Assembly: GCA_963772805.1 (NCBI GenBank) | Contig: CAVYYU010000001.1 | Span: forward strand, 1 to 64,000 | From: Legionella_A sp963772805 | GTDB taxonomy: Bacteria > Pseudomonadota > Gammaproteobacteria > Legionellales > Legionellaceae | Reading direction: 5' to 3' | DNA: 64,000 nt | In this document: positions 8,226 through 15,790 of the stretch, piece by piece | How the letters are laid out: every line of letters starts with the position of its first letter | How positions within the stretch are numbered: position 1 is the stretch's first letter | Made by a program: the position numbers and the translations under genes | The notes under the pieces: generated by a model | Databases searched by the model: none | What the model was told of the DNA's origin: nothing | The model's input: only the letters and a program-made list of their open reading frames with translations

Positions 8226-10429
8226 ATGAAACACATCACCCGCACCACGATGCCACTCGTTGCAGCAATTATTGGCTTTGGGGCATCCACCGCATGGGCA
8301 GCGGCTGCAGATACAAAATCGAATCAGTTCTGGTGGCCCGAAAAGCTCGACCTTGCGCCACTGCGTGACCATGATGCGCGTTCGAACCCGTATGGCAGTG
8401 ACTTTGACTACGCCCGTGAATTCGCCAAGCTCGACCTCAAGGCGGTGAAGCAAGACATCAACGCGGTGCTCACCACCTCGCAGGACTGGTGGCCCTCGGA
8501 TTGGGGTAACTATGGGCCCTTCTTCATTCGTATGACATGGCACAGTGCGGGCACCTACCGCACCAATGACGGCCGTGGCGGTGCAGGTGGTGGTCAGCAA
8601 CGCTTTGAGCCGCTCAATAGCTGGCCGGATAATGCCAACCTTGATAAGGCGCGCCGCCTTTTGTGGCCGGTGAAACAGAAATATGGCCGCAGCCTTTCAT
8701 GGGGGGATTTGCTCGTGCTTGCTGGCAATGTGGCGATGGAAAACATGGGCTTTGAGACCTATGGCTTTGCCGGTGGCCGCGCCGATGACTGGGAGCCGGA
8801 TGTGGTCTATTGGGGCCCGGAAACAAAAATGCTTGAAAGCAATCGCCGCGATAAGGATGGCACGCTCAAAAAGCCGCTCGCTGCGGTGCATATGGGCCTG
8901 ATTTATGTGAACCCCGAAGGCCCGAACGGCAAACCTGATCCGCTTGGGTCGGCTAAGGATATTCGTGAATCATTCGGCCGCATGGCGATGAACGACGAAG
9001 AGACCCTTGCCCTCACCGCAGGTGGCCATACGTTTGGCAAGATGCATGGTGCGCACAAGCATGATTGCTTAGGTAAGGAACCCGCCGCCGCAGGCGTTGA
9101 AGAGCAAGGTCTTGGTTGGAAAAACAAATGCGGTAAAGGTCACTCGGAAGATACGACGACCAGCCCGCTTGAAGGCGCATGGACGCAAGCACCGACGCAA
9201 TGGAGCATGCTGTATCTCACCAACCTATTAAAGAATGAGTGGGTACAAACGCGCAGCCCTGCGGGCGGTATTCAGTGGATACCGAAGGATAAGGCGATGC
9301 ACAGCGTGGTGCCTGATGCGCATGTTAAGGATAAGAAAAACCCGATCGTGATGACGACGGCGGATCTGGCATTCAAGGAAGATCCGAAATACCGCGCGAT
9401 TGCGGAGCGCTTTTGGAGAACCCGGAAGAGTTCCAAAAAGCATTTGCGCGTGCGTGGTTCAAGCTGACGCACCGTGATATGGGGCCTAAAAAGCGCTATC
9501 TTGGCAGTGAAGTGCCAAAAGAAGAGCTGGTCTGGCAGGACCCGATTACGGCCGTCGATCACCCGCTGGTAGTGGCAAGCGATATCGCGGCACTTAAGCA
9601 GCAGGTGTTAAGCAGTGGCTTGACTGTGCCACAACTGGTGCGCACGGCATGGGCCTCGGCCTCGACCTACCGGTCAAGCGATGGGCGTGGTGGCGCCAAT
9701 GGCGGTCGTCTGCGTCTTGCTCCGCAAAAAGACTGGGCAGTGAATGACCCCAAAGAGCTGGTGACGGTGCTGAGTAAGCTTGAGGCCATTCAAAGCGAGT
9801 TCAACAGCAAAGCCGCTGGTGGCGTGAAAATCTCGATGGCGGATTTGATTGTGCTTGCGGGCAACGCAGCGATTGAAAAAGCAGCGAAGGACGCTGGCAC
9901 GCCTGTGGAGGTGCCGTTCAAGCCCGGCCGTGGCGATGCGACCCAAGCACAGACGGATGAAGTCTCGTTTGGCTTTTTGGAGCCGGCAGCCGATGGATTC
10001 CGTAACTACTACACCCCGGCAAGTTACCTTTCGCCTGCGGAAATGCTGGTCGATAAGGCGGATTTGCTTGACCTCACCGTGCCGCAGATGACGGTGCTGG
10101 TGGGTGGCTTGCGCAACCTCAATGCCAATGTGGGCGGCAGCAAACATGGCGTGTTCACCGATAAGCCCGGCACCTTGAGCAATGACTTCTTCGTCAACCT
10201 GCTCGATATGTCGACCAAATGGCAAAAGGCGAAAGCGGATGGGGTCTATGACGGTGTTGACCGCAAGACAGGCAAAGCGAAATGGACCGCCACCCCGGTT
10301 GATCTCGTGTTCGGCTCGAACAGCGAGCTGCGCGCCGTGGCGGAGGTCTATGCCTCAAGCGACGGGAAAGAGCAGTTTGTGCGTGATTTCGTTGCCGCTT
10401 GGACCAAAGTCATGGAGAGTGACCGCTAG
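8226..10429 (+). pseudogene. katG: Catalase-peroxidase with signal peptide, frameshifted
   Basis: KatG removes hydrogen peroxide by catalase and peroxidase chemistry with a heme b. The N-terminal frame (8226-9467) has a signal peptide ending STAWA at residue 25, then the distal triad in FIRMTWHSAGTYR (Arg102, Trp105, His106) and the proximal heme ligand in GGHTFGKMHGAHK. The second frame (to 10429) holds the C-terminal peroxidase-like domain from ENPEEFQKAFARAWFKLTHRD to the end. Adding one T in the T-run at 9411-9414 turns ERFWRTRK into ERFLENPEEF and restores a full reading frame of about 735 codons. The signal peptide implies a periplasmic enzyme, as in KatP-type members. The last 133 bases are duplicated at 12252-12384. 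The frameshift sits in a homopolymer, so it may be a sequencing artefact. Confidence 0.92.
10297..10429 (+). repeat. Direct repeat, left copy (katG 3' end)
   Basis: The last 133 bases of katG, including the stop codon, recur at 12252-12384 with a single T/C difference (TTTGTG against TTCGTG). The two copies flank the fosA-esterase segment in direct orientation. Recombination between them would remove that segment and leave an intact katG 3' end. Confidence 0.9.
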
Positions 10430-10486
10430 ACAATAGCATTCACGAGCTGCTGAAACGCCTGGGCGGCGGGCGACTGCGCGTGTACC
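10430..10486 (-). pseudogene. Remnant of the mrp 3' end
   Basis: On the minus strand this reads VHAQSPAAQAFQQLVNAIV and a stop, which is the C-terminus of Mrp. It matches 12541-12587 at about 43 of 47 bases. Its TAG stop shares the CTAG tetranucleotide with the katG stop on the other strand. It therefore shows how katG and mrp abutted before the palindromic element entered the other copy. Confidence 0.8.
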
Positions 10487-10583
10487 GGTAGGGAAGCTGT
10501 TCTTGCCGATGGAGGTCAAAAGCGATGGAACTGCTTAACTTCGATGACCATGAGATTGTGTTTCTTCAAGTCGAGGCTTTGAA

Positions 10584-11015
10584 ATGAGCACGCGCACAGC
10601 CTCGCGCGTGAGCGGACTAAACCACATCACGCTAGCCGTAGCAGACGTACAGCGGTCTGTGACATTTTACCGAGACCTGCTCGGTTGTTCGGTTCGGGCG
10701 TTGTGGAAGGATGGTGCCTACCTCGAGGTTGGTTCACTCTGGCTATGCCTATCACGCGACGATCTTGTAAGAACGTCGCCACATCCAGACTATACGCATT
10801 TCGCATTCAGCATCCCTGACGTGGAATTCGCCGAGATGAGTGAAAGATTGAAGGAAACTTGTGGCGCCTGGAAGGAAAACCGAAGCGAAGGGGCTTCGAT
10901 TTACTTTCTGGACCCGGACGGACACAAACTTGAGATTCACCTTGGCGATATCGAGACGAGATTAGCCCATTACCGAAGTGATCCATCGAAAGGCGTACAG
11001 GTTTTCGACGACTGA
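10584..11015 (+). CDS. fosA: FosA-like fosfomycin glutathione transferase
   Basis: FosA opens the epoxide of fosfomycin with glutathione in a Mn(II)/K+-dependent reaction, giving resistance. The 143-residue product is a VOC-fold protein with the metal ligands in FosA positions: His14 in GLNHITLAVAD, His72 in DYTHFAF and Glu117 in DGHKLEIHLGD. FYRDLLG, GAYLEVGSLWLCLSRD and WKENRSEG...YFLDPDGH are characteristic of FosA rather than of generic glyoxalases. The start overlaps the stop of a possible 20-codon leader ORF (10525-10587) as ATGA, so translation may be coupled. The gene lies in a segment bounded by direct repeats, which suggests acquisition. Glyoxalase or FosX activity is the alternative; FosX would use water. 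Confidence 0.85.
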   Translation: MSTRTASRVSGLNHITLAVADVQRSVTFYRDLLGCSVRALWKDGAYLEVGSLWLCLSRDDLVRTSPHPDYTHFAFSIPDVEFAEMSERLKETCGAWKENRSEGASIYFLDPDGHKLEIHLGDIETRLAHYRSDPSKGVQVFDD

Positions 11016-11154
11016 TTGTGCAGCGAATTCCAGGGAGGTTGTTCTGAAAATACCAACGCAAGACTACGGCATTAAACGCGAGCGCTCGAGGCTCTTTGCC
11101 CGATTAATCCTCGCCTTGTCTTCACACAGCGTAGCGGGGCAAATGAGATATCAA

Positions 11155-12183
11155 ATGGCCTTGGCTCGATACATTTTGAGCCTCCTGCTTGTGGCGGCCG
11201 GTGCCGGGATGACCGGGGCATTTTTCCCGCAACCTGCCACATCCGCGGAGGTAACTAGCGCGCCTGTGCTAAGCGGTGGCAAGTTTGTCCGGCCCGGGCC
11301 CTGGGTACCACCAGCCGGGCTTATCCAGACCCCGCTCTGGCCGGACCAGGCACCTGATATGCAGAACGTGGACTTTCAGCCCGAAACTGTGCTCGTGAAC
11401 CCAACCCCGAAAGCCCTGTTTGGCAGCATCTCCGAGGCTGCACTCGATGTGTCTGTGCCAACCATCACGGTCATAGCCGCGCGCGGCAAGCCGAACGGCG
11501 CGGCGATCCTTGTCTTCCCCGGCGGTGGCTTTAAGGCGGTCGTCCTTACTTTGCAAGGAACTGAGATCTGCGACTGGGTCAGCGCACAGGGTATCGCCTG
11601 CATTCTAGTGAAGTATCGCGTCCCCAGAACTGGACACCACTACGATGCGTCATGTGACTGCGGGGTCGAGCCCGACAGGCCACGCGCCTTGCAGGATGCC
11701 CAGCGTGCCATCCGATTGGTCAGATCGCGCGCGGAGGAACTGGGCATTGATCGAGACCGCATCGGCGTTATGGGCTTTTCCGCCGGTGGCTATCTGGCGG
11801 TGCAGACGAGCAATATCTTCGCGCCGGCCTACATGCCTGTCGATGACATCGATACCATCAGCAGCCGGCCGGACTTCGCGATTGCCTTCTATCCTGGCCA
11901 CCTGTGCCGGCCCGGAGAGATCCTCCCTGCCAACCTTGAGGTCACATCGAGGACACCTCCCACCTTCCTGATTGCAGCCTGGGACGACGATGTGAACCCA
12001 ATCTGCAACAGTACACTATATGCCCGAGCACTCGACGCGGCAGGTGTCCCGGCAGAGGTACATTTCTTTGCCTCCGGTGGTCATGCCTTCGCGCGGCGGA
12101 CGCCCGAGGCGCGTCATGCGATCTGGCCCGAATTGGTCAAGGGTTGGCTCACCGAGCGCCAGATAATCGGGCAGAAGCCGTGA
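11155..12183 (+). CDS. Secreted alpha/beta hydrolase, acetyl-esterase-like
   Basis: The product has the order of the BD-FAE/acetyl xylan esterase-like group: oxyanion-hole motif VFPGGGF, nucleophile elbow GFSAGGYLA, acid in AWDDDVNP, and catalytic His in ASGGHAF near the C-terminus. The chosen start (MALARYILSLLLVAAG) gives a signal peptide; ATG 11143 is an alternative. The longer reading from 10978 overlaps fosA and has no signal at its N-terminus. Likely acts outside the cytoplasm on an esterified sugar or similar substrate. It follows fosA by 139 bases and lies in the same repeat-bounded segment. Confidence 0.75.
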   Translation: MALARYILSLLLVAAGAGMTGAFFPQPATSAEVTSAPVLSGGKFVRPGPWVPPAGLIQTPLWPDQAPDMQNVDFQPETVLVNPTPKALFGSISEAALDVSVPTITVIAARGKPNGAAILVFPGGGFKAVVLTLQGTEICDWVSAQGIACILVKYRVPRTGHHYDASCDCGVEPDRPRALQDAQRAIRLVRSRAEELGIDRDRIGVMGFSAGGYLAVQTSNIFAPAYMPVDDIDTISSRPDFAIAFYPGHLCRPGEILPANLEVTSRTPPTFLIAAWDDDVNPICNSTLYARALDAAGVPAEVHFFASGGHAFARRTPEARHAIWPELVKGWLTERQIIGQKP

Positions 12184-12251
12184 AACAGCTGTTTGGTGAG
12201 CTCGCGCTCGGTCCGTTCTGGCCGAGCGTGTAATCGTCAGACCGTAACCCA

Positions 12252-12384
12252 GGTTGATCTCGTGTTCGGCTCGAACAGCGAGCTGCGCGCCGTGGCGGAG
12301 GTCTATGCCTCAAGCGACGGGAAAGAGCAGTTCGTGCGTGATTTCGTTGCCGCTTGGACCAAAGTCATGGAGAGTGACCGCTAG
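12252..12384 (+). pseudogene. Duplicate katG 3' fragment (right direct repeat)
   Basis: This is the right copy of the katG C-terminus (VDLVFGSNSELRAVAEVYAS through VMESDR and stop), 132 of 133 bases identical to 10297-10429. It has no start of its own and no upstream katG sequence, so it is a fragment. It marks the right border of the fosA-esterase segment. Confidence 0.9.
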
Positions 12385-12386
12385 AT

Positions 12387-12533
12387 ATAGTCATTTGAAT
12401 TTAGTGTGATACTCGGCTGCAACCCTCACGTTTTTGCGCTTCCGCTGCGCATGCACTCAAACGTGCACTTGCGCGGCGGTTCTCAAAACGCGAGCGGTTT
12501 CGCTGTCGTCTCACACTAAATTCAAACAACTAT
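12387..12533. repeat. Structured palindromic element, copy 2
   Basis: Arms at 12387-12409 and 12511-12533 pair at 21 of 23 positions (GAATTTAGTGTGA with TCACACTAAATTC). Inside are a CGTTTT/AAAACG stem and the core TGCGCTTCCGCTGCGCATGC starting at 12435. Compared with copy 1 at 7941, the arms and inner stems differ in sequence but still pair, and the core hairpin changes on both sides (ACGCATGTAC/GTACA..TGCGT against GCGCATGCAC/GTGCA..TGCGC). The left katG-mrp junction at 10427-10440 lacks the element and looks like an empty site. The right arm provides the last codons of mrp. Confidence 0.8.
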
Positions 12534-13331
12534 CATCGCCTTCACGAGCTGCTGAAACGCCTGGGCAGCGGGCGACTGCGTGTGCATCGCAATGTAGTTC
12601 TGCCCTTGGTCGGCGCTTACACCAATGGCGGGGTCAAGCGGCAGTTTGGCGATGAGCTTGCTGTTATATTTAGTGGCCAGTTTGGCACCGCCGCCTGCGC
12701 CAAATAGGGCGTGGCTGTTGCCTTGAGGGTCGGTGAAATAGCTCATATTCTCGACGACACCGAGGAGCGGCACCTTGAGCTTATGAAAGGCGCTTGCGCA
12801 TTTGTCGGCATCAATCACCGCCACATCCTGCGGGGTGGTGACGAGGATGAGCCCAACGAGTGGCGCATTCTGGGCGAGGCTTAAGGTCACATCGCCGGTG
12901 CCGGGCGGCAAATCAACCAACAAAATATCGCATGGTTCTTCGGCAGTGCCCCAGCGGGTGAGGCGCAGGAACTGCACAAGCGCTTTGGTAATCATCGGCG
13001 CGCGCAGCACCGCTGCTTCATCCCCCGTGATCAGCGCCATCGACATCGCGCGGATGCCGTGCGCGATGGGCGGCACCATCAAGTTATCTGCGATTTCGGG
13101 TTTCAGATAGGTCTCAAGCCCGAGCATGCGTGGAATGCTTGGCCCGTAAATATCCGCATCCAGAATACCCACGCGTTTACCAGCCGCCGTGAGGGCATGG
13201 GCGAGGTTGACCGTGACCGTGGATTTGCCCACACCGCCTTTGCCTGAGGCCACCGCAATAATGCGCCCCACATGCGGGATGGGAGAATGATTGATACTCG
13301 GTGGGCGTTGCAGTTCGGGCGCTGGTTTCAT
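12522..13331 (-). CDS. mrp: Mrp/ApbC P-loop ATPase, iron-sulfur carrier family
   Basis: Mrp/ApbC proteins carry and transfer Fe-S clusters in the cytoplasm. Residues 30-38 are GKGGVGKST, the deviant Walker A of the MinD/Mrp class. Further family motifs are DADIYGPSIPRMLG, DLPPGTGDVTLSLAQ and VVENMSYF. The usual CxxC that follows ENMSYF is absent (TDPQGNSHALFGAGGG), as in a number of alphaproteobacterial members, so cluster binding through that motif cannot be assumed. At 269 residues it lacks the N-terminal DUF59 domain. The C-terminal codons and the TGA stop come from the right arm of the palindromic element. The remnant copy at 10430 ends VNAIV instead of VKAMIVV. Confidence 0.92.
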   Translation of the reverse strand: MKPAPELQRPPSINHSPIPHVGRIIAVASGKGGVGKSTVTVNLAHALTAAGKRVGILDADIYGPSIPRMLGLETYLKPEIADNLMVPPIAHGIRAMSMALITGDEAAVLRAPMITKALVQFLRLTRWGTAEEPCDILLVDLPPGTGDVTLSLAQNAPLVGLILVTTPQDVAVIDADKCASAFHKLKVPLLGVVENMSYFTDPQGNSHALFGAGGGAKLATKYNSKLIAKLPLDPAIGVSADQGQNYIAMHTQSPAAQAFQQLVKAMIVV

Positions 13332-13423
13332 CGGGGTTCTCTCTCACGCTACCTATTAGATTGCTTGAAGCAGGAAGCAATTCACCCTATATGTCAAAAA
13401 AACAAAACGCGCACGAGGAAAAC

Positions 13424-14620
13424 ATGGCCGATAATCAAAGCCCGTGGGGGAAAAAGCCAAGCGGTGGTGCGGGTGGCGGCCATGGTGGTGGCAATGCAGG
13501 CGGTGGCGGCGGCAAAGGCCCTGGCAACCCGTTTGAGAAAATCATTCGCGACAGCAAGGATAAAATGCGTGGCGCTATCCCCAAACCCGGCGATGGCAAC
13601 GAGCGCGACCTCATCATTGTTGTCTTCTGTGTATTTCTGCTGCTCTGGCTTGGCTCGGGCATTTACCGCGTGAATTCCGATGAGCTTGGGATCGTGATGC
13701 GTTTTGGCCAGTATAGCCGCACCGCGCTGCCCGGCCTGAACTATCATTTGCCAGCACCGATTGAATCGGTGCTCATCCCATCCGTCACGACGGTGAACAC
13801 GGTCGAGATTGGTAACCGCGCAGGTAGTGCCGAGAACCCCAGCATTCGTATCGCAAAAAGTGCTTACAGTGACCGTGCTGGCAGTGTTGCGCCAGCGCAA
13901 AGCGAAGGGCTGATGCTGACGGGCGATCGTAACATCGTGGATATTGATTTTACCGTGCAGTGGAAAATCGATGCGACGAACCCCGAGAAATTCCTCTTCA
14001 ACATGCGCAACCCGGCGGGCAATGTGCGCATTGTGGCCGAATCCGCGATGCGTGAAGTGATTGGCCGCACCAAGCTCGATGATGTGCTGACCGGTGCACA
14101 AAGCCAGATTGCCGAGGACACCAAAACCCTGATGCAGCAGATGTTCAATGAATACGATGCGGGGATTGAGATTATTGCGGTGAACCTGAGCCGCCCGGAT
14201 GTGCCGCAGCCGGTGATTGGTGAGTTCCAGGATGTGAAACGCGCCGAGCAGGACAAGCAAACGGCGGAATCGGTGGCCGAGGGCTATCGCAATGAAATCA
14301 TCCCCCGCGCGAAGGGAGACGCCGCAAAAATGATTCAGGATTCTGAGGCATACAAAGCCAAAGTGATTGCGGATGCGCAGGGTAATGCCTCGCGCTTCAA
14401 GCAGATCTACACCGAGTATGCGCAGGCGAAGGACGTGACAAAGCGCCGCATTTACTTGGAGACCATGGAAGAAGTGCTCAAAGGCATGCCAAAAATCATC
14501 ATGGAAAAGGGCGGCCAGGTTTCGGTGCTGCCGCTGACCATGCCAGTGGCCAAACCAGCGAGCGAGCGCGAGGCCGCGCCTGCCACCTCAACTGCGCCTG
14601 AAGCGCCCGCGCAACGTTAG
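13424..14620 (+). CDS. hflK: FtsH modulator HflK
   Basis: HflK and HflC form a membrane-anchored prohibitin-like cage that restrains the FtsH protease. The product has a Gly-rich N-terminus (GGAGGGHGGGNAGGGGG), one transmembrane segment near residues 65-85 (LIIVVFCVFLLLWLGSGIY), then the SPFH domain with RVNSDELGIVMRFGQY and PGLNYHLPAPIE, a long coiled coil and a proline-rich tail. The start at 13424 (MADNQSPWG) has GAGG at good spacing. An ATG at 13391 is possible and the reading from 13301 is not. The gene is divergent from mrp and 10 bases upstream of hflC. Confidence 0.95.
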   Translation: MADNQSPWGKKPSGGAGGGHGGGNAGGGGGKGPGNPFEKIIRDSKDKMRGAIPKPGDGNERDLIIVVFCVFLLLWLGSGIYRVNSDELGIVMRFGQYSRTALPGLNYHLPAPIESVLIPSVTTVNTVEIGNRAGSAENPSIRIAKSAYSDRAGSVAPAQSEGLMLTGDRNIVDIDFTVQWKIDATNPEKFLFNMRNPAGNVRIVAESAMREVIGRTKLDDVLTGAQSQIAEDTKTLMQQMFNEYDAGIEIIAVNLSRPDVPQPVIGEFQDVKRAEQDKQTAESVAEGYRNEIIPRAKGDAAKMIQDSEAYKAKVIADAQGNASRFKQIYTEYAQAKDVTKRRIYLETMEEVLKGMPKIIMEKGGQVSVLPLTMPVAKPASEREAAPATSTAPEAPAQR

Positions 14621-14630
14621 GAGATTTGCC

Positions 14631-15557
14631 ATGCAAGCCATTGTCATTAAAACCGCGATTGCCGCTGTCATCACCTTGGTGCTGATGACCTCAAGCCTGT
14701 TCATTGTGCCGCAAACCAGCCAGGCGCTAGTGCTGCAGTTTGGTGAAATCAAGCGCGTGGTGAAAACGCCGGGCCTGCATGTGAAGGTGCCCTTCATTCA
14801 GGATCTGCTGATGTTCGATAAGCGCATTTTGGAATTTGAAACCAAGCCCGCCGAATTCATCAGCAAGAACCGTGAGACGGGGGTCGATGAACGCGTGGTG
14901 ATCGATGCGTTCGTGCGTTATAAAATCATCGATCCGGTGCAGTTCTATCAGGCCGTGAAAAACGAAGCGAACCTCAATAACCGCCTCACCAGTGTGGTGC
15001 TTTCGAGCATGCGCCGCGTGCTTGCCGCCCATTCCTTAAGCGATTTGCTCAGCACCTCGCGCGCGACAATCATGAAGCAGATTCAGGTTAATGTGAATGC
15101 GCAGGTCTCGGCGGCAGCCGGGGTGGTCGCGCGCGAGAATAGTTCTGGCCCAAGCAAAAATGTGCAGGGCTTTGGTGTCGAGGTGGTGGATGTGCGCATT
15201 GTGCGTGCGGAGCTTCCGGCCGATATTTCGCAATCGACCTATGAGCGCATGCGCAAGAACTTCACGAAAGAGGCGCAACGCTTCCGTGCCGAAGGGGAAG
15301 AAAAAGCCACCGAAATTCGTGCGACTGCGGAACGCGAGCGCACGGAACTTTTAGCCGAGGCCCGCAAAACTGCGGAAATCACGCGCGGGGAGGGGGACGC
15401 GATCGCCACCAAAACCTATGCGGAAGCTTTTGGCCGCGACCCAGCGTTCTTCAAATTCTATCGCAGCATGCAGGCCTATCGCAGTACGTTGAGCCGGGAC
15501 GACACCTCGGTCATCCTTTCGCCAAGCGATGGCTTTTTGGATGAGTTCAGGCAGTAA
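14631..15557 (+). CDS. hflC: FtsH modulator HflC
   Basis: Partner of HflK in the FtsH-regulating complex. The 308-residue product starts with a signal-anchor helix (IVIKTAIAAVITLVLMTSSL), then SPFH-domain sequence (QTSQALVLQFGEIKRVV, PGLHVKVPFIQ, DERVVIDAFVRYKI), a coiled-coil region rich in Glu/Arg/Ala (EKATEIRATAERERTELLAE) and the family C-terminus (FFKFYRSMQAYRSTL). AGGAG precedes the ATG in the short gap after hflK, so the two are co-translated. This is the last clear gene of the GC-rich part; a DegP-type protease often follows in related genomes but is not present here. Confidence 0.96.
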   Translation: MQAIVIKTAIAAVITLVLMTSSLFIVPQTSQALVLQFGEIKRVVKTPGLHVKVPFIQDLLMFDKRILEFETKPAEFISKNRETGVDERVVIDAFVRYKIIDPVQFYQAVKNEANLNNRLTSVVLSSMRRVLAAHSLSDLLSTSRATIMKQIQVNVNAQVSAAAGVVARENSSGPSKNVQGFGVEVVDVRIVRAELPADISQSTYERMRKNFTKEAQRFRAEGEEKATEIRATAERERTELLAEARKTAEITRGEGDAIATKTYAEAFGRDPAFFKFYRSMQAYRSTLSRDDTSVILSPSDGFLDEFRQ

Positions 15558-15559
15558 GC

Positions 15560-15660
15560 GGCGGATGATTGCCCGCTCGCACGGGTGAAAAATTTGCATG
15601 CGCTTTACCTTGATTTATGACGCGAGTGCACCCTATGTAATGGTTGTCCTAATTGCCCTT
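15560..15660. other. Junction between GC-rich alphaproteobacterial and AT-rich Legionella-like DNA
   Basis: Left of here coding sequence is GC-rich with alphaproteobacterial best-fit families. Right of here it is AT-rich with different codon use and Legionella-like families. No IS end, tRNA or integrase gene lies at the boundary. On the plus strand ATG 15599 opens a short frame (MRFTLIYDASAP) that may be the cut start of the gene after hflC. The minus-strand ORF ending at 15605 may be cut or extended by the join. The exact base cannot be fixed. Confidence 0.75.
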
Positions 15661-15790
15661 CATTTAAAGTCGTTTTGTTTAACAGCACACCAATGACATT
15701 GTCGCTCATATCCAAACGTTCAAGTAACTTATCAATCAAATCACTTGCCTGGCATCTTTCAACCAAAAGAAGCAGCAAATCTTCATTCAT
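15605..15790 (-). CDS. Small ORF coupled to the giant gene, probably cut at its 3' end
   Basis: The ATG overlaps the TGA of the 3,452-codon gene as ATGA, the arrangement of a translationally coupled operon partner. The 61 residues (MNEDLLLLLVERCQASDLID...) are acidic and helical in appearance for about 50 residues, then turn basic (RVHSRHKSR). The change falls where the GC shift is, so the last residues may be foreign and the original protein longer. No family recognised. Confidence 0.5.
   Translation of the reverse strand: MNEDLLLLLVERCQASDLIDKLLERLDMSDNVIGVLLNKTTLNEGQLGQPLHRVHSRHKSR

Noticed and set aside
9674..10225. 183-codon minus-strand ORF inside katG
   Set aside because: His/Arg-rich antisense frame of a conserved GC-rich gene; typical shadow.
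10525..10587. 20-codon leader ORF ahead of fosA
   Set aside because: ATGA overlap with fosA is suggestive, but the peptide is too short and lacks a clear ribosome site to call as a gene; mentioned only with fosA.
13394..14260. 288-codon minus-strand ORF inside hflK
   Set aside because: Antisense of a clear hflK; no ribosome site or family signal.
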